A stretch of 7,546 bases of DNA from Dehalococcoidales bacterium. GTDB lineage: Bacteria; Chloroflexota; Dehalococcoidia; Dehalococcoidales; UBA3254. The translations under genes were made by a program, and so were the position numbers. Under the pieces are notes generated by a model. It made no database searches. It had not been told where the DNA came from and worked only from the letters and a program-made list of their open reading frames with translations. Location of the stretch: positions 1 through 7,546 of the forward strand of contig JAQULX010000127.1 in NCBI GenBank assembly GCA_028718465.1, read 5' to 3'. Of this stretch, positions 1 to 6,559 are shown piece by piece; positions within the stretch are counted from its first letter, which is position 1, and the number at the start of each line of letters is the position of its first letter.

Positions 1-62
1 TCGATCTTCAAACCGAGGCGCTTAGCCTCATCCACGGCTTTCTCGTACTGCTTAGGCAGAGC
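1..62 (-). other. Short open stretch at window edge, unrelated to the WYL gene
   Basis: Read on the minus strand, these bases form an open frame of about 20 codons (including LPKQYEKAVDEAKRLGLKI) that follows a TGA and runs off the window edge. It is out of frame with the WYL regulator and does not resemble the C-terminal domain expected to follow it. The charged, helix-like composition looks like real protein, but there is no ATG and no clear ribosome site. It may be the inside of another gene brought here by a rearrangement or a chimeric assembly end. I cannot name the family, and chance is possible over so short a length. Confidence 0.25.
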
Positions 63-762
63 TCAATAATTCATCCAGATTTAATTCGTGGTGTGTCTCG
101 AAGTCCTGACTGAGTACTTCGGCTTCCTGTATCCGGTTGAACTTAAATGTATAAACGCCCATGCGGTCCCCGTTTTCGGCGTAGCCGATGAGGTAAATAG
201 AATACCCGACCCCGGTCATTTCAATAAAGATGGGATCGACAAACCATTCTTCGAGTTCTCCTCTGTGCAGGGAATGGTATATAATTCTCAGGCGTTTTTG
301 GGTGACCCAGGCCAGAGAAACTTTTTCAAAAATACTGATACCATCCGGATTAACCGGCTTTTTCTCAATCGTCTGCATGCTCTGCTTTAATCCGGCAGCC
401 AGAGGCATCGGCATCATTGAGATAAGTTTGCCGATTGCGCTGCTGACGTGGGGGTTCCCTTCGTCTGTTTGACGGACCATCAAGCGGGCTGCCAGGAACA
501 GGACCAGGGTTTCATAAAGAGAATAGGCTACCGGAGGAAGGATATAATCTTTCAGAATTCCGTAGCGGTCACGGCCTTTGGGGATTATGGGAACATGAAG
601 ATCGGTCTCCAACGCCAGGAGGTCTCTCTGGATAGTCCGGACAGTAGTGCCGCACAACCTGGACAGGTCTTTACAGGTCAGTCCAGAGGGATGTTTATGG
701 AGAAAATGCTGGATTTGTGTCAGCCGGACGATACGGCTGGTGTCTCTTAGTCTGGTTTGCAT
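52..762 (-). CDS. WYL-domain helix-turn-helix transcriptional regulator, C-terminally short
   Basis: This is a DNA-binding regulator of the HTH_11/WYL family, cytoplasmic and 236 aa long. Residues 10-60 form a winged helix with the family pattern LTCKDLSRLCGTTVRTIQRD. Residues about 145-215 form a WYL-type SH3-like ligand domain, seen as VDPIFIEMTGVGYSIYLIGY and then YTFKFNRI; the WYL triplet itself reads IYL. Family members are usually 300-330 aa and continue after the LDELL segment into a WCX domain. Here TAA comes directly after LDELLSSA, so that part is missing. The start is ATG at 760-762, with GAGGAG six to seven bases upstream. An open frame continues upstream to 960, but it has no ribosome site and runs through the promoter. 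The ligand and target genes are unknown; WYL proteins often sense nucleotides or nucleic acid. Confidence 0.85.
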   Translation of the reverse strand: MQTRLRDTSRIVRLTQIQHFLHKHPSGLTCKDLSRLCGTTVRTIQRDLLALETDLHVPIIPKGRDRYGILKDYILPPVAYSLYETLVLFLAARLMVRQTDEGNPHVSSAIGKLISMMPMPLAAGLKQSMQTIEKKPVNPDGISIFEKVSLAWVTQKRLRIIYHSLHRGELEEWFVDPIFIEMTGVGYSIYLIGYAENGDRMGVYTFKFNRIQEAEVLSQDFETHHELNLDELLSSA

Positions 763-783
763 TTGTCTCTCCTCAGTATAGCT

Positions 784-799
784 TAGCCCCATTATAACA
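784..799 (-). promoter_or_regulatory. Extended -10 promoter for the WYL regulator
   Basis: On the minus strand this stretch reads TGTTATAAT: a perfect TATAAT (791-796) preceded by the TGN extension. No good -35 hexamer lies 16-18 bases upstream, which is usual for extended -10 promoters. Transcription would start near 784, about 20 bases before the ATG, leaving just enough leader for the GAGGAG ribosome site. Confidence 0.6.
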
Positions 800-856
800 T
801 ACTTGTGCGACCAGCTATGTCGTTTTAAATGGAGGGGAGGGGATGATGAGAAAAGA

Positions 857-955
857 TTAAGGAAGGAGAGAGGGGCCTCCCCGCCCTGAGATTCTTCGGG
901 CACCCTGAAGGGTCTCCCGCTATTTGATGTTCGCGGCGGCGAAGTTAAGGAAGGA
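857..955. repeat. 11-base direct repeat TTAAGGAAGGA (857-867 and 945-955)
   Basis: The same 11 bases occur twice, 88 bases apart, in the purine-rich intergenic region. The segment between them holds the ACCCT/AGGGT hairpin. This could mark the ends of a small inserted or duplicated element. A chance repeat in a low-complexity purine tract is also plausible. Confidence 0.4.
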
Positions 956-1257
956 AGCAAGGAGTGAGGCTCCTCCAGAATGACAGGAGAAGGATGGCAG
1001 AGCGAAGCATCCTGGATGGGATGGCCATTCCAGGGGGAGAGGAGAGGATGATTCGGGCGGTCGGGTCCGGAGACCCGCCCCTACACGCTGGATTATGGCG
1101 GGAGGCGGCTGTTTCAGGGGAAATGAAAAGACCCCGCGGAAGTGCCTCCGGAAAAGGTGAAGTGAAAGGGCCCGCGGGTTTATAATAGAATAAATAATAG
1201 GCGCCTTAGCGGGTGGACTGAAAGGAAAAGCTTCTGATCAATAACTGTCCGGCAGAT

Positions 1258-1833
1258 GTGAACCTCAAACTGAAAGATGCCCTTACGCAAAGGCAAAGAA
1301 AACAAATTATCGATGACAGCCGAAGACCTTCGGCTGTCCTGGTGCCTGTTTATTGCCGGGAGGGCCGGTATTTTATTCTATTTACCCTGAGGACCGAGCT
1401 GGTACATTATCATAAAGGGGAAATATCCTTTCCGGGAGGCGGTTATTCTCCGATTGACGGAACACTGCTGGCGACTGCGTTGCGGGAAAGCTATGAGGAG
1501 ATCGGCCTGCTGCCGGAAGATGTGGAGATACTGGGAGAAATGGATGACGCCCTGACCAGGGGATCGAATTACATCATCACTCCCTTTTTAGGCTTTATTT
1601 CCCCGGATTATTCGTTCAAGACGAGCAGGTTCGAGATTGCCGAGATAATCCAGGCGCCTGTAGATGCGCTCCTGGAAGAGGGCTGCCGGACTCAGAACCC
1701 GGTGGAGGTCCTGAGCGGGAGAAGGTTAATCCCGTACGTTTATACCTATCAGGACAAAAAGATTATCGGCGCTACCGCCCGCATTCTAAAGCAGTTCCTG
1801 GATATTTACAGTCAGGTGACCCGTCAGGGGTAA
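1258..1833 (+). CDS. Nudix hydrolase, CoA-pyrophosphatase (NudL/YeaB) type
   Basis: The protein is predicted to hydrolyse the pyrophosphate bond of coenzyme A or related nucleotides, giving 3',5'-ADP and a phosphopantetheine product. It is 191 aa and cytoplasmic. The subfamily signature appears at residues 41-61 as LFTLR...HYHKGEISFPGG, followed by the Nudix helix ALRESYEEIG at 74-83, whose Glu residues bind the metal. The usual first Glu of the Nudix box is replaced by a nearby Asp (D67), as in many CoA pyrophosphatases. The GTG at 1258 is the first standard start codon in frame but has no ribosome site. AAGGA at 1222-1226 stands seven bases before an in-frame CTG (1234), so the protein may be eight residues longer. 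It appears monocistronic: a hairpin follows the stop and the next gene has its own promoter. Confidence 0.85.
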   Translation: MNLKLKDALTQRQRKQIIDDSRRPSAVLVPVYCREGRYFILFTLRTELVHYHKGEISFPGGGYSPIDGTLLATALRESYEEIGLLPEDVEILGEMDDALTRGSNYIITPFLGFISPDYSFKTSRFEIAEIIQAPVDALLEEGCRTQNPVEVLSGRRLIPYVYTYQDKKIIGATARILKQFLDIYSQVTRQG

Positions 1834-1834
1834 A

Positions 1835-1873
1835 TGAGAGACCAGGACCTCTCACCCGGCTTATTCTTTTTTC
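1835..1873 (+). terminator. Possible terminator after the Nudix gene
   Basis: TGAGAG (1835-1840) and CTCTCA (1849-1854) form a six-base-pair stem with an eight-base loop, two bases after the stop codon. A T-rich run, TTATTCTTTTTTCC, follows but only after six further bases, so this would be a weak intrinsic terminator. Confidence 0.4.
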
Positions 1874-1917
1874 CTATCCCGGCTGCCTCGGCGCTCTATC
1901 AGATTGCCACCGGTATC

Positions 1918-1953
1918 CCCCGGTTGAGAAAGGGCTCCGGGGCAGGCTCTTTT
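1918..1953 (+). terminator. Second GC-rich hairpin with T-run, possible terminator
   Basis: CCCCGG (1918-1923) pairs with CCGGGG (1937-1942) across a 13-base loop. Alternatively, AAAGGGCT can pair with the downstream AGGCTCTTTT using G-U pairs. A short T-run and a pyrimidine-rich stretch follow. It would help insulate the Nudix gene from the stress operon. Confidence 0.35.
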
Positions 1954-2009
1954 CCCCCTCTTTCCAGGGTATTTTCCTCCCGTAAAGCAACGCTGCGGCT
2001 CAACATCTA

Positions 2010-2038
2010 TTGACAAATATTATTAAAAAGATTAATAT
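2010..2038 (+). promoter_or_regulatory. Sigma-A-like promoter of the dnaJ-hspR-clp operon
   Basis: A consensus -35 TTGACA (2010-2015) is followed after 17 bases by TAATAT (2033-2038), which matches four of six -10 positions. It sits at the start of a very AT-rich leader in an otherwise GC-balanced region. A start near 2045 would give a leader of about 60 bases before the ATG. Confidence 0.6.
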
Positions 2039-2045
2039 AAAATTA

Positions 2046-2092
2046 TTAAGTTTATTCTTAAAACAACACGATATTTATATTAGACTATATTA
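2046..2092 (+). promoter_or_regulatory. Inverted and direct repeats in the dnaJ leader, candidate operator
   Basis: TTAAG (2046-2050) and CTTAA (2057-2061) form an inverted repeat with a six-base gap at the predicted transcription start. Downstream, TATATTA occurs twice (2076-2082 and 2086-2092), with starts ten bases apart, about one helical turn. Neither the HAIR element described for actinobacterial HspR (CTTGAGT-N7-ACTCAAG) nor CIRCE is present. If the operon's own HspR-like protein regulates it, these repeats are the best candidates for its site. Confidence 0.35.
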
Positions 2093-2106
2093 TGAGGCGT
2101 TATTAG

Positions 2107-3117
2107 ATGGCTGGTAAAGATTATTATAATACCCTTGGAGTCGGCCGCACTGCTACGGAAAAGGAAATCAAGCAGGCTTACCGGCGTCTGGCGAGGCAGT
2201 ACCATCCGGACGTGAATCCCGGAAACAAGGCGGCCGAGGAAAAGTTCAAGGCTATCAACGAGGCTTACGAGGTCCTCAACGACCCGGAAAAGCGTAAAAA
2301 GTATGACCAGTACGGAGACAACTGGCAGTATGCCGATCAAATGGCTGAGGCAGCCCGGCAGCAGGCCGCTTCCGGCGGCTGGCGTTTTACCCGACAGGAG
2401 TCGCCGGGCGCAGAGCAGGTTTTTGAGTTTGGCGAGGAGGACCTGGGAAGCATTTTCAGCGACCTTTTCAGGGGCAGGACCGGAGGGTTCAGGCAGAGGA
2501 CAACCCGCGCTCGAAAGGGCCGGGACATCGAGCATCCGGTCGATATTACTCTTGAAGAAGCCTTTAACGGCACGGTGCGTAATATCCAGATGCAGGCTGA
2601 GGAAGCCTGTCCCTCCTGCAAGGGCACCGGGCGCATTCAGAACATGGCCTGCGCGGCCTGCCGGGGGGCCGGTGCTATCGCCCAGGTGAAGCGCCTGGAG
2701 GTGAAGATTCCGGCCGGGGTCAAAAACGGGTCGCGCGTGCGTGTTGCCGGGAAAGGTGAACCCGGAATTTCCAGCGGGGCTCCCGGAGACCTGTACCTGG
2801 TGGTATCAGTCCGTCCGCATAACATATTTGAGCGCAAGGAAGACGATCTTTATGTGGATGTCCCGGTCCCTTTGACTTCCGCTGTACTGGGAGGTGAGGT
2901 GCAGGTGCCTACTCTGAAGGGGACCCGGCTGGCTTTGAAAATTCCCCCGGAAACCCAGAATGAGAAGGTCTTCCGTTTGACCGGGCAGGGCATGCCGCAC
3001 CTGGGGAATTCCGGCCGGGGCGATTTGCTGGCGACAGTCAAGGTGACTATACCGACGAATTTGACTCCGGAAGAAAAGGCCCTTTTTGCCCGGCTCAAGG
3101 AAATGAGGCGGGAATAG
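2107..3117 (+). CDS. DnaJ-family (Hsp40) co-chaperone with a half zinc finger
   Basis: This J-domain protein is predicted to stimulate DnaK ATPase and deliver unfolded clients. It is 336 aa, against about 375 for classical DnaJ. Residues 4-70 are a full J domain with the HPD motif at 33-35. A Gly/Phe-containing linker follows to about 137, then the substrate-binding beta domains from about 140 to 320. Classical DnaJ has four CXXCXGXG repeats forming two zinc sites. Here only two remain, CPSCKGTG (168-175) and CAACRGAG (182-189), enough for one site. It is thus intermediate between DnaJ and the fingerless CbpA. The ATG at 2107 has GAGG nine bases upstream. It is the first gene of the stress operon, with hspR 39 bases downstream. 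No dnaK or grpE adjoins it, so a separate canonical DnaJ may exist elsewhere. Confidence 0.92.
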   Translation: MAGKDYYNTLGVGRTATEKEIKQAYRRLARQYHPDVNPGNKAAEEKFKAINEAYEVLNDPEKRKKYDQYGDNWQYADQMAEAARQQAASGGWRFTRQESPGAEQVFEFGEEDLGSIFSDLFRGRTGGFRQRTTRARKGRDIEHPVDITLEEAFNGTVRNIQMQAEEACPSCKGTGRIQNMACAACRGAGAIAQVKRLEVKIPAGVKNGSRVRVAGKGEPGISSGAPGDLYLVVSVRPHNIFERKEDDLYVDVPVPLTSAVLGGEVQVPTLKGTRLALKIPPETQNEKVFRLTGQGMPHLGNSGRGDLLATVKVTIPTNLTPEEKALFARLKEMRRE

Positions 3118-3156
3118 GGAGACCAGGCGATTACTCCATGGTGAGGTGAAGAGATA

Positions 3157-3465
3157 ATGAGAGAGAAAAACGAACCGCGCTACGTTATCAGCGTAGCGGC
3201 CAAGATCCTCGGGATTCAGACTCATACTTTACGGTACTACGAGAGGATCGGCATAATCGAGCCGTCCCGTTCCCGGGGCAATATCCGGCTTTACTCCGAA
3301 AGTGACCTGGACCAGCTCCGTCACGTGAAGATCCTGATAGAGGACCTGGGGGTAAATCTGGCCGGGGCGGAGGTTATTTTACGCATGGCGCGTCAGATAG
3401 CCGAGCTGCAAAACAGGATACAGGAGATGGAAAAGGAACTTAATCAAAGACAAGGAGGAAGCTAA
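3157..3465 (+). CDS. hspR: HspR-type MerR-family heat-shock repressor
   Basis: This small DNA-binding repressor (102 aa) belongs to the HspR branch of the MerR family. Residues 9-30 form the helix-turn-helix (YVISVAAKILGIQTHTLRYYER), followed by the family wing RGNIRLYSESD (40-50). The helix at about 76-98 is a likely coiled-coil dimerisation segment. There are no Cys residues, so a metal- or redox-sensing MerR is unlikely. Actinobacterial HspR proteins are typically somewhat longer and need DnaK as co-repressor; that partner is not encoded here. GAGGTGA stands seven bases before the ATG. The stop overlaps the clp start as TAATG, indicating translational coupling. Gene order suggests that it represses its own dnaJ-hspR-clp operon. 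Confidence 0.9.
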   Translation: MREKNEPRYVISVAAKILGIQTHTLRYYERIGIIEPSRSRGNIRLYSESDLDQLRHVKILIEDLGVNLAGAEVILRMARQIAELQNRIQEMEKELNQRQGGS

Positions 3466-3674
3466 TGCGACAGGAAAAATTTACCGAACAAGCACAGGAA
3501 GCACTGGCCGCGTCACAGGAATTAGTGCGTACCTATAAGCATAATCAGTGGGATGTGGAGCACATATTGATGGCGCTGCTACAGCAGGAACAGGGACTGG
3601 TAGTAGAGCTAATGAAACTGCTGGGCGTGGATATCAATGCCGTAAAACAGCGCACCGGGGCTGTCCTAGAATGA
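3465..3674 (+). pseudogene. N-terminal fragment of the Clp ATPase, ended by an in-frame TGA
   Basis: These 69 codons encode the first Clp_N repeat of the Clp ATPase that continues downstream (FTEQAQEALAASQELV, then DVEHILMALLQQEQGLV). They share its reading frame exactly: codon 70 is TGA (3672-3674) and the next codon is ATG. AAGGAGGA at 3452-3459 precedes the ATG, and this start overlaps the hspR stop, so it is clearly the original beginning of clp. The stop sits in the linker between the two Clp_N repeats. One base change from CGA or AGA would restore an Arg, which would suit the context VLE-R-MPRVTYE. It could be a true nonsense mutation, a sequencing error, or a natural stop with restart at 3675. 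If translated alone, the product is a four-to-five-helix peptide without ATPase function. Confidence 0.8.
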
Positions 3675-5903
3675 ATGCCCAGGGTGACCTACGAGGTCGG
3701 GCAAATTTACGCCACTCCCAGGATAGAGGAGCTACTGCATGGGGTGGATGATGAAGCCAAACGGCTGAAAGACGAGTTTATCGGAACGGAGCATCTGCTG
3801 ATTGCCATGGCCAGCGCCCGGACCGGAGAAGCGGCTGAAATTTTGCGCAGCGCCGGAGTCGACCAGGAAAAGGTCTACCGGGCTCTGCAAAATATCCGCG
3901 GCGGGCACCGGGTGACGGACGCCAGGGCTGAAAGTAAATACCGGTCCCTGGAAAAATACAGCCGCGATCTTACTGCTCTGGCCCGGGAGGGAAAACTGGA
4001 CCCCGTCATAGGGCGGGAAGATGAGATCAAGAGGGTAATGCAGATATTGACCCGCCGTACCAAGAACAACCCGGTGGTGGTGGGTGAGGCCGGCGTGGGC
4101 AATACCGCTATTGCCGAAGGGCTGGCCCAGAGGATTGTGGCGGACGATGTGCCGGACTCATTGAAAGGCCGCCGTGTGGCTGCCCTGGATATGGGCGCCC
4201 TGGTTGCCGGCAGCAAGTTCCGCGGTGAATTCGAGGAACGCTTGAAAGCTGTCATGGATGAGATCAAGAATTCCAAAGGAGAGATTATCCTCTTTATAGA
4301 TGAGATTCACACCGTGGTCGGGGCCGGAGCCGCCGAAGGCGCGATGGATGCCAGCAACATGCTTAAGCCTGCACTGGCCCACGGCGAGCTTCAGACTATC
4401 GGCGCTACGACACTGGATGAATACCGCAAGCATATTGAAAAAGACAAGGCCCTGGAGAGGCGTTTTCAGCCGGTTTACATAAATGAACCGACAGTCGAGC
4501 AGACGGTGCAGATATTGAAAGGACTGCGCCCGCGCTATGAAGCTCATCATAAGGTCAAGATCACCGATGAGTCACTGGAGGCTGCCGCTAAACTGAGCCA
4601 GCGCTATCTGACGGAAAGGCATCTGCCGGACAAGGCCATCGATCTGATCGATGAAGCGGCCAGCAAGCTGCGGATCGACGCCGAAAGCGCGCCGCCGCAG
4701 GTTAAAGAACTGGAAGAAAAAACGAAACAGCTTTCCATGGAAGAGGAGGCCGCTTCCAACAGGCAGGACTATCCGAAAGCGGCTGAAATCAAGGCGGAGA
4801 GGATGCGTCTTGAAGAGGAATACAACCAGGCCAAGTCTGAGTGGCTGAAGCAGGCCAAGATCGATGAAGTGGTGGATGAAAAGGACATTGCGGAGCTGGT
4901 ATCCAAATGGACCGGCATCCCGGTGACCCAGATGATGGAGGGCGAGACCGAGAAGCTGGTGCATATGGAAGACCGGATTCACGAACGCATGATCGACCAG
5001 GAGGAAGCCGTAATAACGGTTTCCGATGCGATCCGGCGGAGCCGGGCCGGTCTGAAGGACCCCAGGCGTCCCATCGGCAGCTTCATGTTCCTGGGCCCCA
5101 CCGGAGTCGGCAAGACCGAACTGGCCCGCAGCCTGGCATGGTTCCTGTTCGATGACGAGAATGCCATGGTCCGGCTGGATATGTCGGAATACCAGGAGAA
5201 GCATACCGTATCACGACTCATCGGCGCTCCTCCCGGTTATGTGGGCTACGAAGAGGGCGGCCAGTTGACCGAAGCGGTGAGACGGCGTCCTTACCGGGTG
5301 ATCCTGCTGGATGAAGTCGAAAAAGCCCATCCGGAGGTCTTCAATGCCTTGCTTCAGGTCATGGATGACGGAAGACTGACTGACGGACAGGGCCGGACGG
5401 TGGACTTCAAAAACACGGTGATCATTATGACCAGCAATACCGGCGTGGAATTGATCAAGCGCGAGGGGCCTATCGGCTTCGCTACTCCCAGAGATGCTCC
5501 CACGGCGCAAAAGCAGAGCTATGAGAACATGAAAGACCAGGTCATGGCGGCAGTCCGCAAGACTTTCCGTCCGGAATTCATAAACCGCCTGGATGACATC
5601 ATCGTTTTCCATGAGTTGGCCCGCGAGCAAATCGGGCAGATAGTAGAGCTCATGTTAAAAGACTTGCAGAAACGTCTTTCTGAGCGTAAACTTAAACTTG
5701 AGCTGACTAAAGCCGCCAAGAACTGGCTGGCGGATACGGGATATGATCCCACCTATGGCGCCAGACCTTTGCGGAGGGCCATCGAGCGGTATCTGGAAAA
5801 TCCCCTTTCCGCCCGGATACTCTCCGGAGAACTCAAGGAGGGAGACACGGCTCTAGTGGATGTGGTCGATGATGAGCTGAACATCACCGGTAAAGAAGCT
5901 TAA
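3675..5903 (+). CDS. clpC: Clp/Hsp100 AAA+ unfoldase, ClpC-type, missing first Clp_N repeat
   Basis: This two-ATPase unfoldase is 742 aa from the ATG after the TGA, or 812 codons from the original start, close to ClpC and shorter than ClpB. In order it has the second Clp_N repeat (1-75), NBD1 (about 95-335), a short middle domain with a UVR motif ([19 protein letters not shown], 365-383) and NBD2 (about 430-735). NBD2 has intact Walker A GPTGVGKT (474-481), Walker B ILLDE, sensor 1 TSN, Arg finger in [10 protein letters not shown] and sensor 2 GARPLRR. An IGF tripeptide (600-602) matches the ClpP-docking loop of ClpA/C/X, which ClpB lacks. NBD1 keeps Walker B FIDE and ALERRF, but Walker A reads GEAGVGNT, with Asn for Lys. 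The N-domain and the linker RGGHRVTD look ClpB-like, so automatic annotation may call it ClpB. It lies third in the DnaJ-HspR operon. Confidence 0.88.
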   Translation: MPRVTYEVGQIYATPRIEELLHGVDDEAKRLKDEFIGTEHLLIAMASARTGEAAEILRSAGVDQEKVYRALQNIRGGHRVTDARAESKYRSLEKYSRDLTALAREGKLDPVIGREDEIKRVMQILTRRTKNNPVVVGEAGVGNTAIAEGLAQRIVADDVPDSLKGRRVAALDMGALVAGSKFRGEFEERLKAVMDEIKNSKGEIILFIDEIHTVVGAGAAEGAMDASNMLKPALAHGELQTIGATTLDEYRKHIEKDKALERRFQPVYINEPTVEQTVQILKGLRPRYEAHHKVKITDESLEAAAKLSQRYLTERHLPDKAIDLIDEAASKLRIDAESAPPQVKELEEKTKQLSMEEEAASNRQDYPKAAEIKAERMRLEEEYNQAKSEWLKQAKIDEVVDEKDIAELVSKWTGIPVTQMMEGETEKLVHMEDRIHERMIDQEEAVITVSDAIRRSRAGLKDPRRPIGSFMFLGPTGVGKTELARSLAWFLFDDENAMVRLDMSEYQEKHTVSRLIGAPPGYVGYEEGGQLTEAVRRRPYRVILLDEVEKAHPEVFNALLQVMDDGRLTDGQGRTVDFKNTVIIMTSNTGVELIKREGPIGFATPRDAPTAQKQSYENMKDQVMAAVRKTFRPEFINRLDDIIVFHELAREQIGQIVELMLKDLQKRLSERKLKLELTKAAKNWLADTGYDPTYGARPLRRAIERYLENPLSARILSGELKEGDTALVDVVDDELNITGKEA

Positions 5904-5911
5904 AGATAACT

Positions 5912-5925
5912 CCAGGTCATCCTGG
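5912..5925 (+). other. Small hairpin between clp and the VTT gene
   Basis: CCAGG-TCAT-CCTGG is a perfect five-base-pair stem with a four-base loop, nine bases after the clp stop. No T-run follows, so it is not an intrinsic terminator. It could mark an mRNA processing or stability point within the transcript, or be chance. Confidence 0.3.
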
Positions 5926-5931
5926 CAGCGG

Positions 5932-6543
5932 ATGGAGGTAACTGAAATAAGCGCTCGGACCAGGTATATTCTCTTAACGAGTCTATTCCTGGCTACAACA
6001 GTTCTCTCCATCCTTTTTATTATCCGGTACTGGAAGGAGATAGCCGCACTACAACAGTACGGATACCTGGGGGCTTTTGTAATCGCCTTCATTGCCGGGA
6101 GCAGCATACCTACGCCCATTTCTTATTTGCTGCTGACGTTTACTTTCGGCGGCATTCCGGGAATGAATCCGGCCCTGGTAGGGCTGGCCAGCGGAATGGG
6201 GGCGGGGATAGGGGGAACCCTGGTCTATCTTCTGGGAAGAGGAGGCCGCGGCTGTTTCCCCGGACTGAGGCGCTACTCGGTGGATGAGCAGGCTTCCAAC
6301 AGCCTGATGAACCGGTTTGCCAATCTGGCACAGAGAAGAGGATCGGTAGTAGTCTTCGTCATGTCGGCTATGCTAAACCCGGCTTTTGCCCCTATGGCGA
6401 TTGCCATGGGGGCCTTGCGTTTCCGGCTAACCAAATTCTTTATAATGTGCGTAGCTGGAAATTTGGTCAAAGCTATGGTAATATCCTATGCTGGGTGGCT
6501 TGGTGTGGGGTCGCTGTTCCGCTGGTTCGGCGCGATACCGTAA
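5932..6543 (+). CDS. VTT/DedA-type (SNARE-associated, YqaA/TVP38-like) integral membrane protein
   Basis: This is a polytopic inner-membrane protein of 203 aa. Hydrophobic segments lie at about 11-33, 45-71, 78-103, 138-160 and 165-195. Conserved VTT features are the re-entrant-like GSSIPTPISYLLLTFTFG (56-73) and the NPAFAPMAIAMGALRF block (149-164). Family members are implicated in phospholipid flipping and membrane homeostasis; no substrate can be read from the sequence. Start choice is unclear. The ATG at 5932 has no ribosome site, whereas GGAGGT (5934-5939) lies inside the first codons, seven bases before an in-frame ATA (5947), which would give 198 aa. It lies 28 bases after clp on the same strand with no clear terminator between, so it may be co-transcribed with the stress operon. 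Confidence 0.8.
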   Translation: MEVTEISARTRYILLTSLFLATTVLSILFIIRYWKEIAALQQYGYLGAFVIAFIAGSSIPTPISYLLLTFTFGGIPGMNPALVGLASGMGAGIGGTLVYLLGRGGRGCFPGLRRYSVDEQASNSLMNRFANLAQRRGSVVVFVMSAMLNPAFAPMAIAMGALRFRLTKFFIMCVAGNLVKAMVISYAGWLGVGSLFRWFGAIP

Positions 6544-6559
6544 GACAGGAGGCGCAGCC

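Larger units (their letters stand above)
763..1257. other. Intergenic region without a credible gene; purine-rich tracts and small repeats
   Basis: About 495 bases separate the WYL and Nudix genes, which are transcribed away from each other. Apart from the WYL promoter I see no gene: the open frames have no ribosome sites and repetitive Arg/Gly/Pro/Ser-rich translations. The plus strand is strongly purine-rich at 831-875. ACCCT-GA-AGGGT forms a tight hairpin at 902-913, and CGGGT/ACCCG pair at 1062-1066 and 1073-1077 around CCGGAG. Phrases such as GAGATTCTTCGGG (889-900) and CCAGAATGACAGG (976-988) look like worn copies of a dispersed intergenic repeat; that reading is inference. Confidence 0.6.

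Noticed and set aside
763..960. N-terminal extension of the WYL regulator to base 960.
   Set aside because: It would run through the TATAAT promoter and ignore the GAGGAG site that serves the ATG at 760-762. The added residues are low-complexity Pro/Ser-rich.
964..1185. A 73-codon open frame on the plus strand in the intergenic region.
   Set aside because: It has a GTG start, no ribosome site, an Arg/Gly-rich translation with no recognisable fold, and overlaps repeat-like sequence.
2092..2106. A four-codon leader frame (ATG AGG CGT TAT TAG) abutting the dnaJ ATG.
   Set aside because: No ribosome site precedes it, and it contains the Shine-Dalgarno of dnaJ itself. Chance is the best explanation.
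3675..3703. A hairpin (GCCC/GGGC and GACC/GGTC around TACGA) just after the in-frame TGA resembles a selenocysteine insertion element.
   Set aside because: The bases encode the well-conserved PRVTYEVG segment, a Sec in the Clp N-domain linker has no known role, and the stem has a five-base bulge. An Arg codon mutation is simpler.
4572..5204. Long open frame on the minus strand opposite clp (210 codons), and similar ones elsewhere.
   Set aside because: Antisense shadows of strongly biased coding sequence: no ribosome sites and no protein-like motifs, while the sense frame is clearly a AAA+ protein.
5690..5720. CTTGAG followed by ACT inside clp resembles half of an HspR HAIR element.
   Set aside because: It lies deep in coding sequence, lacks the second half and the seven-base spacing, and is far from any promoter.
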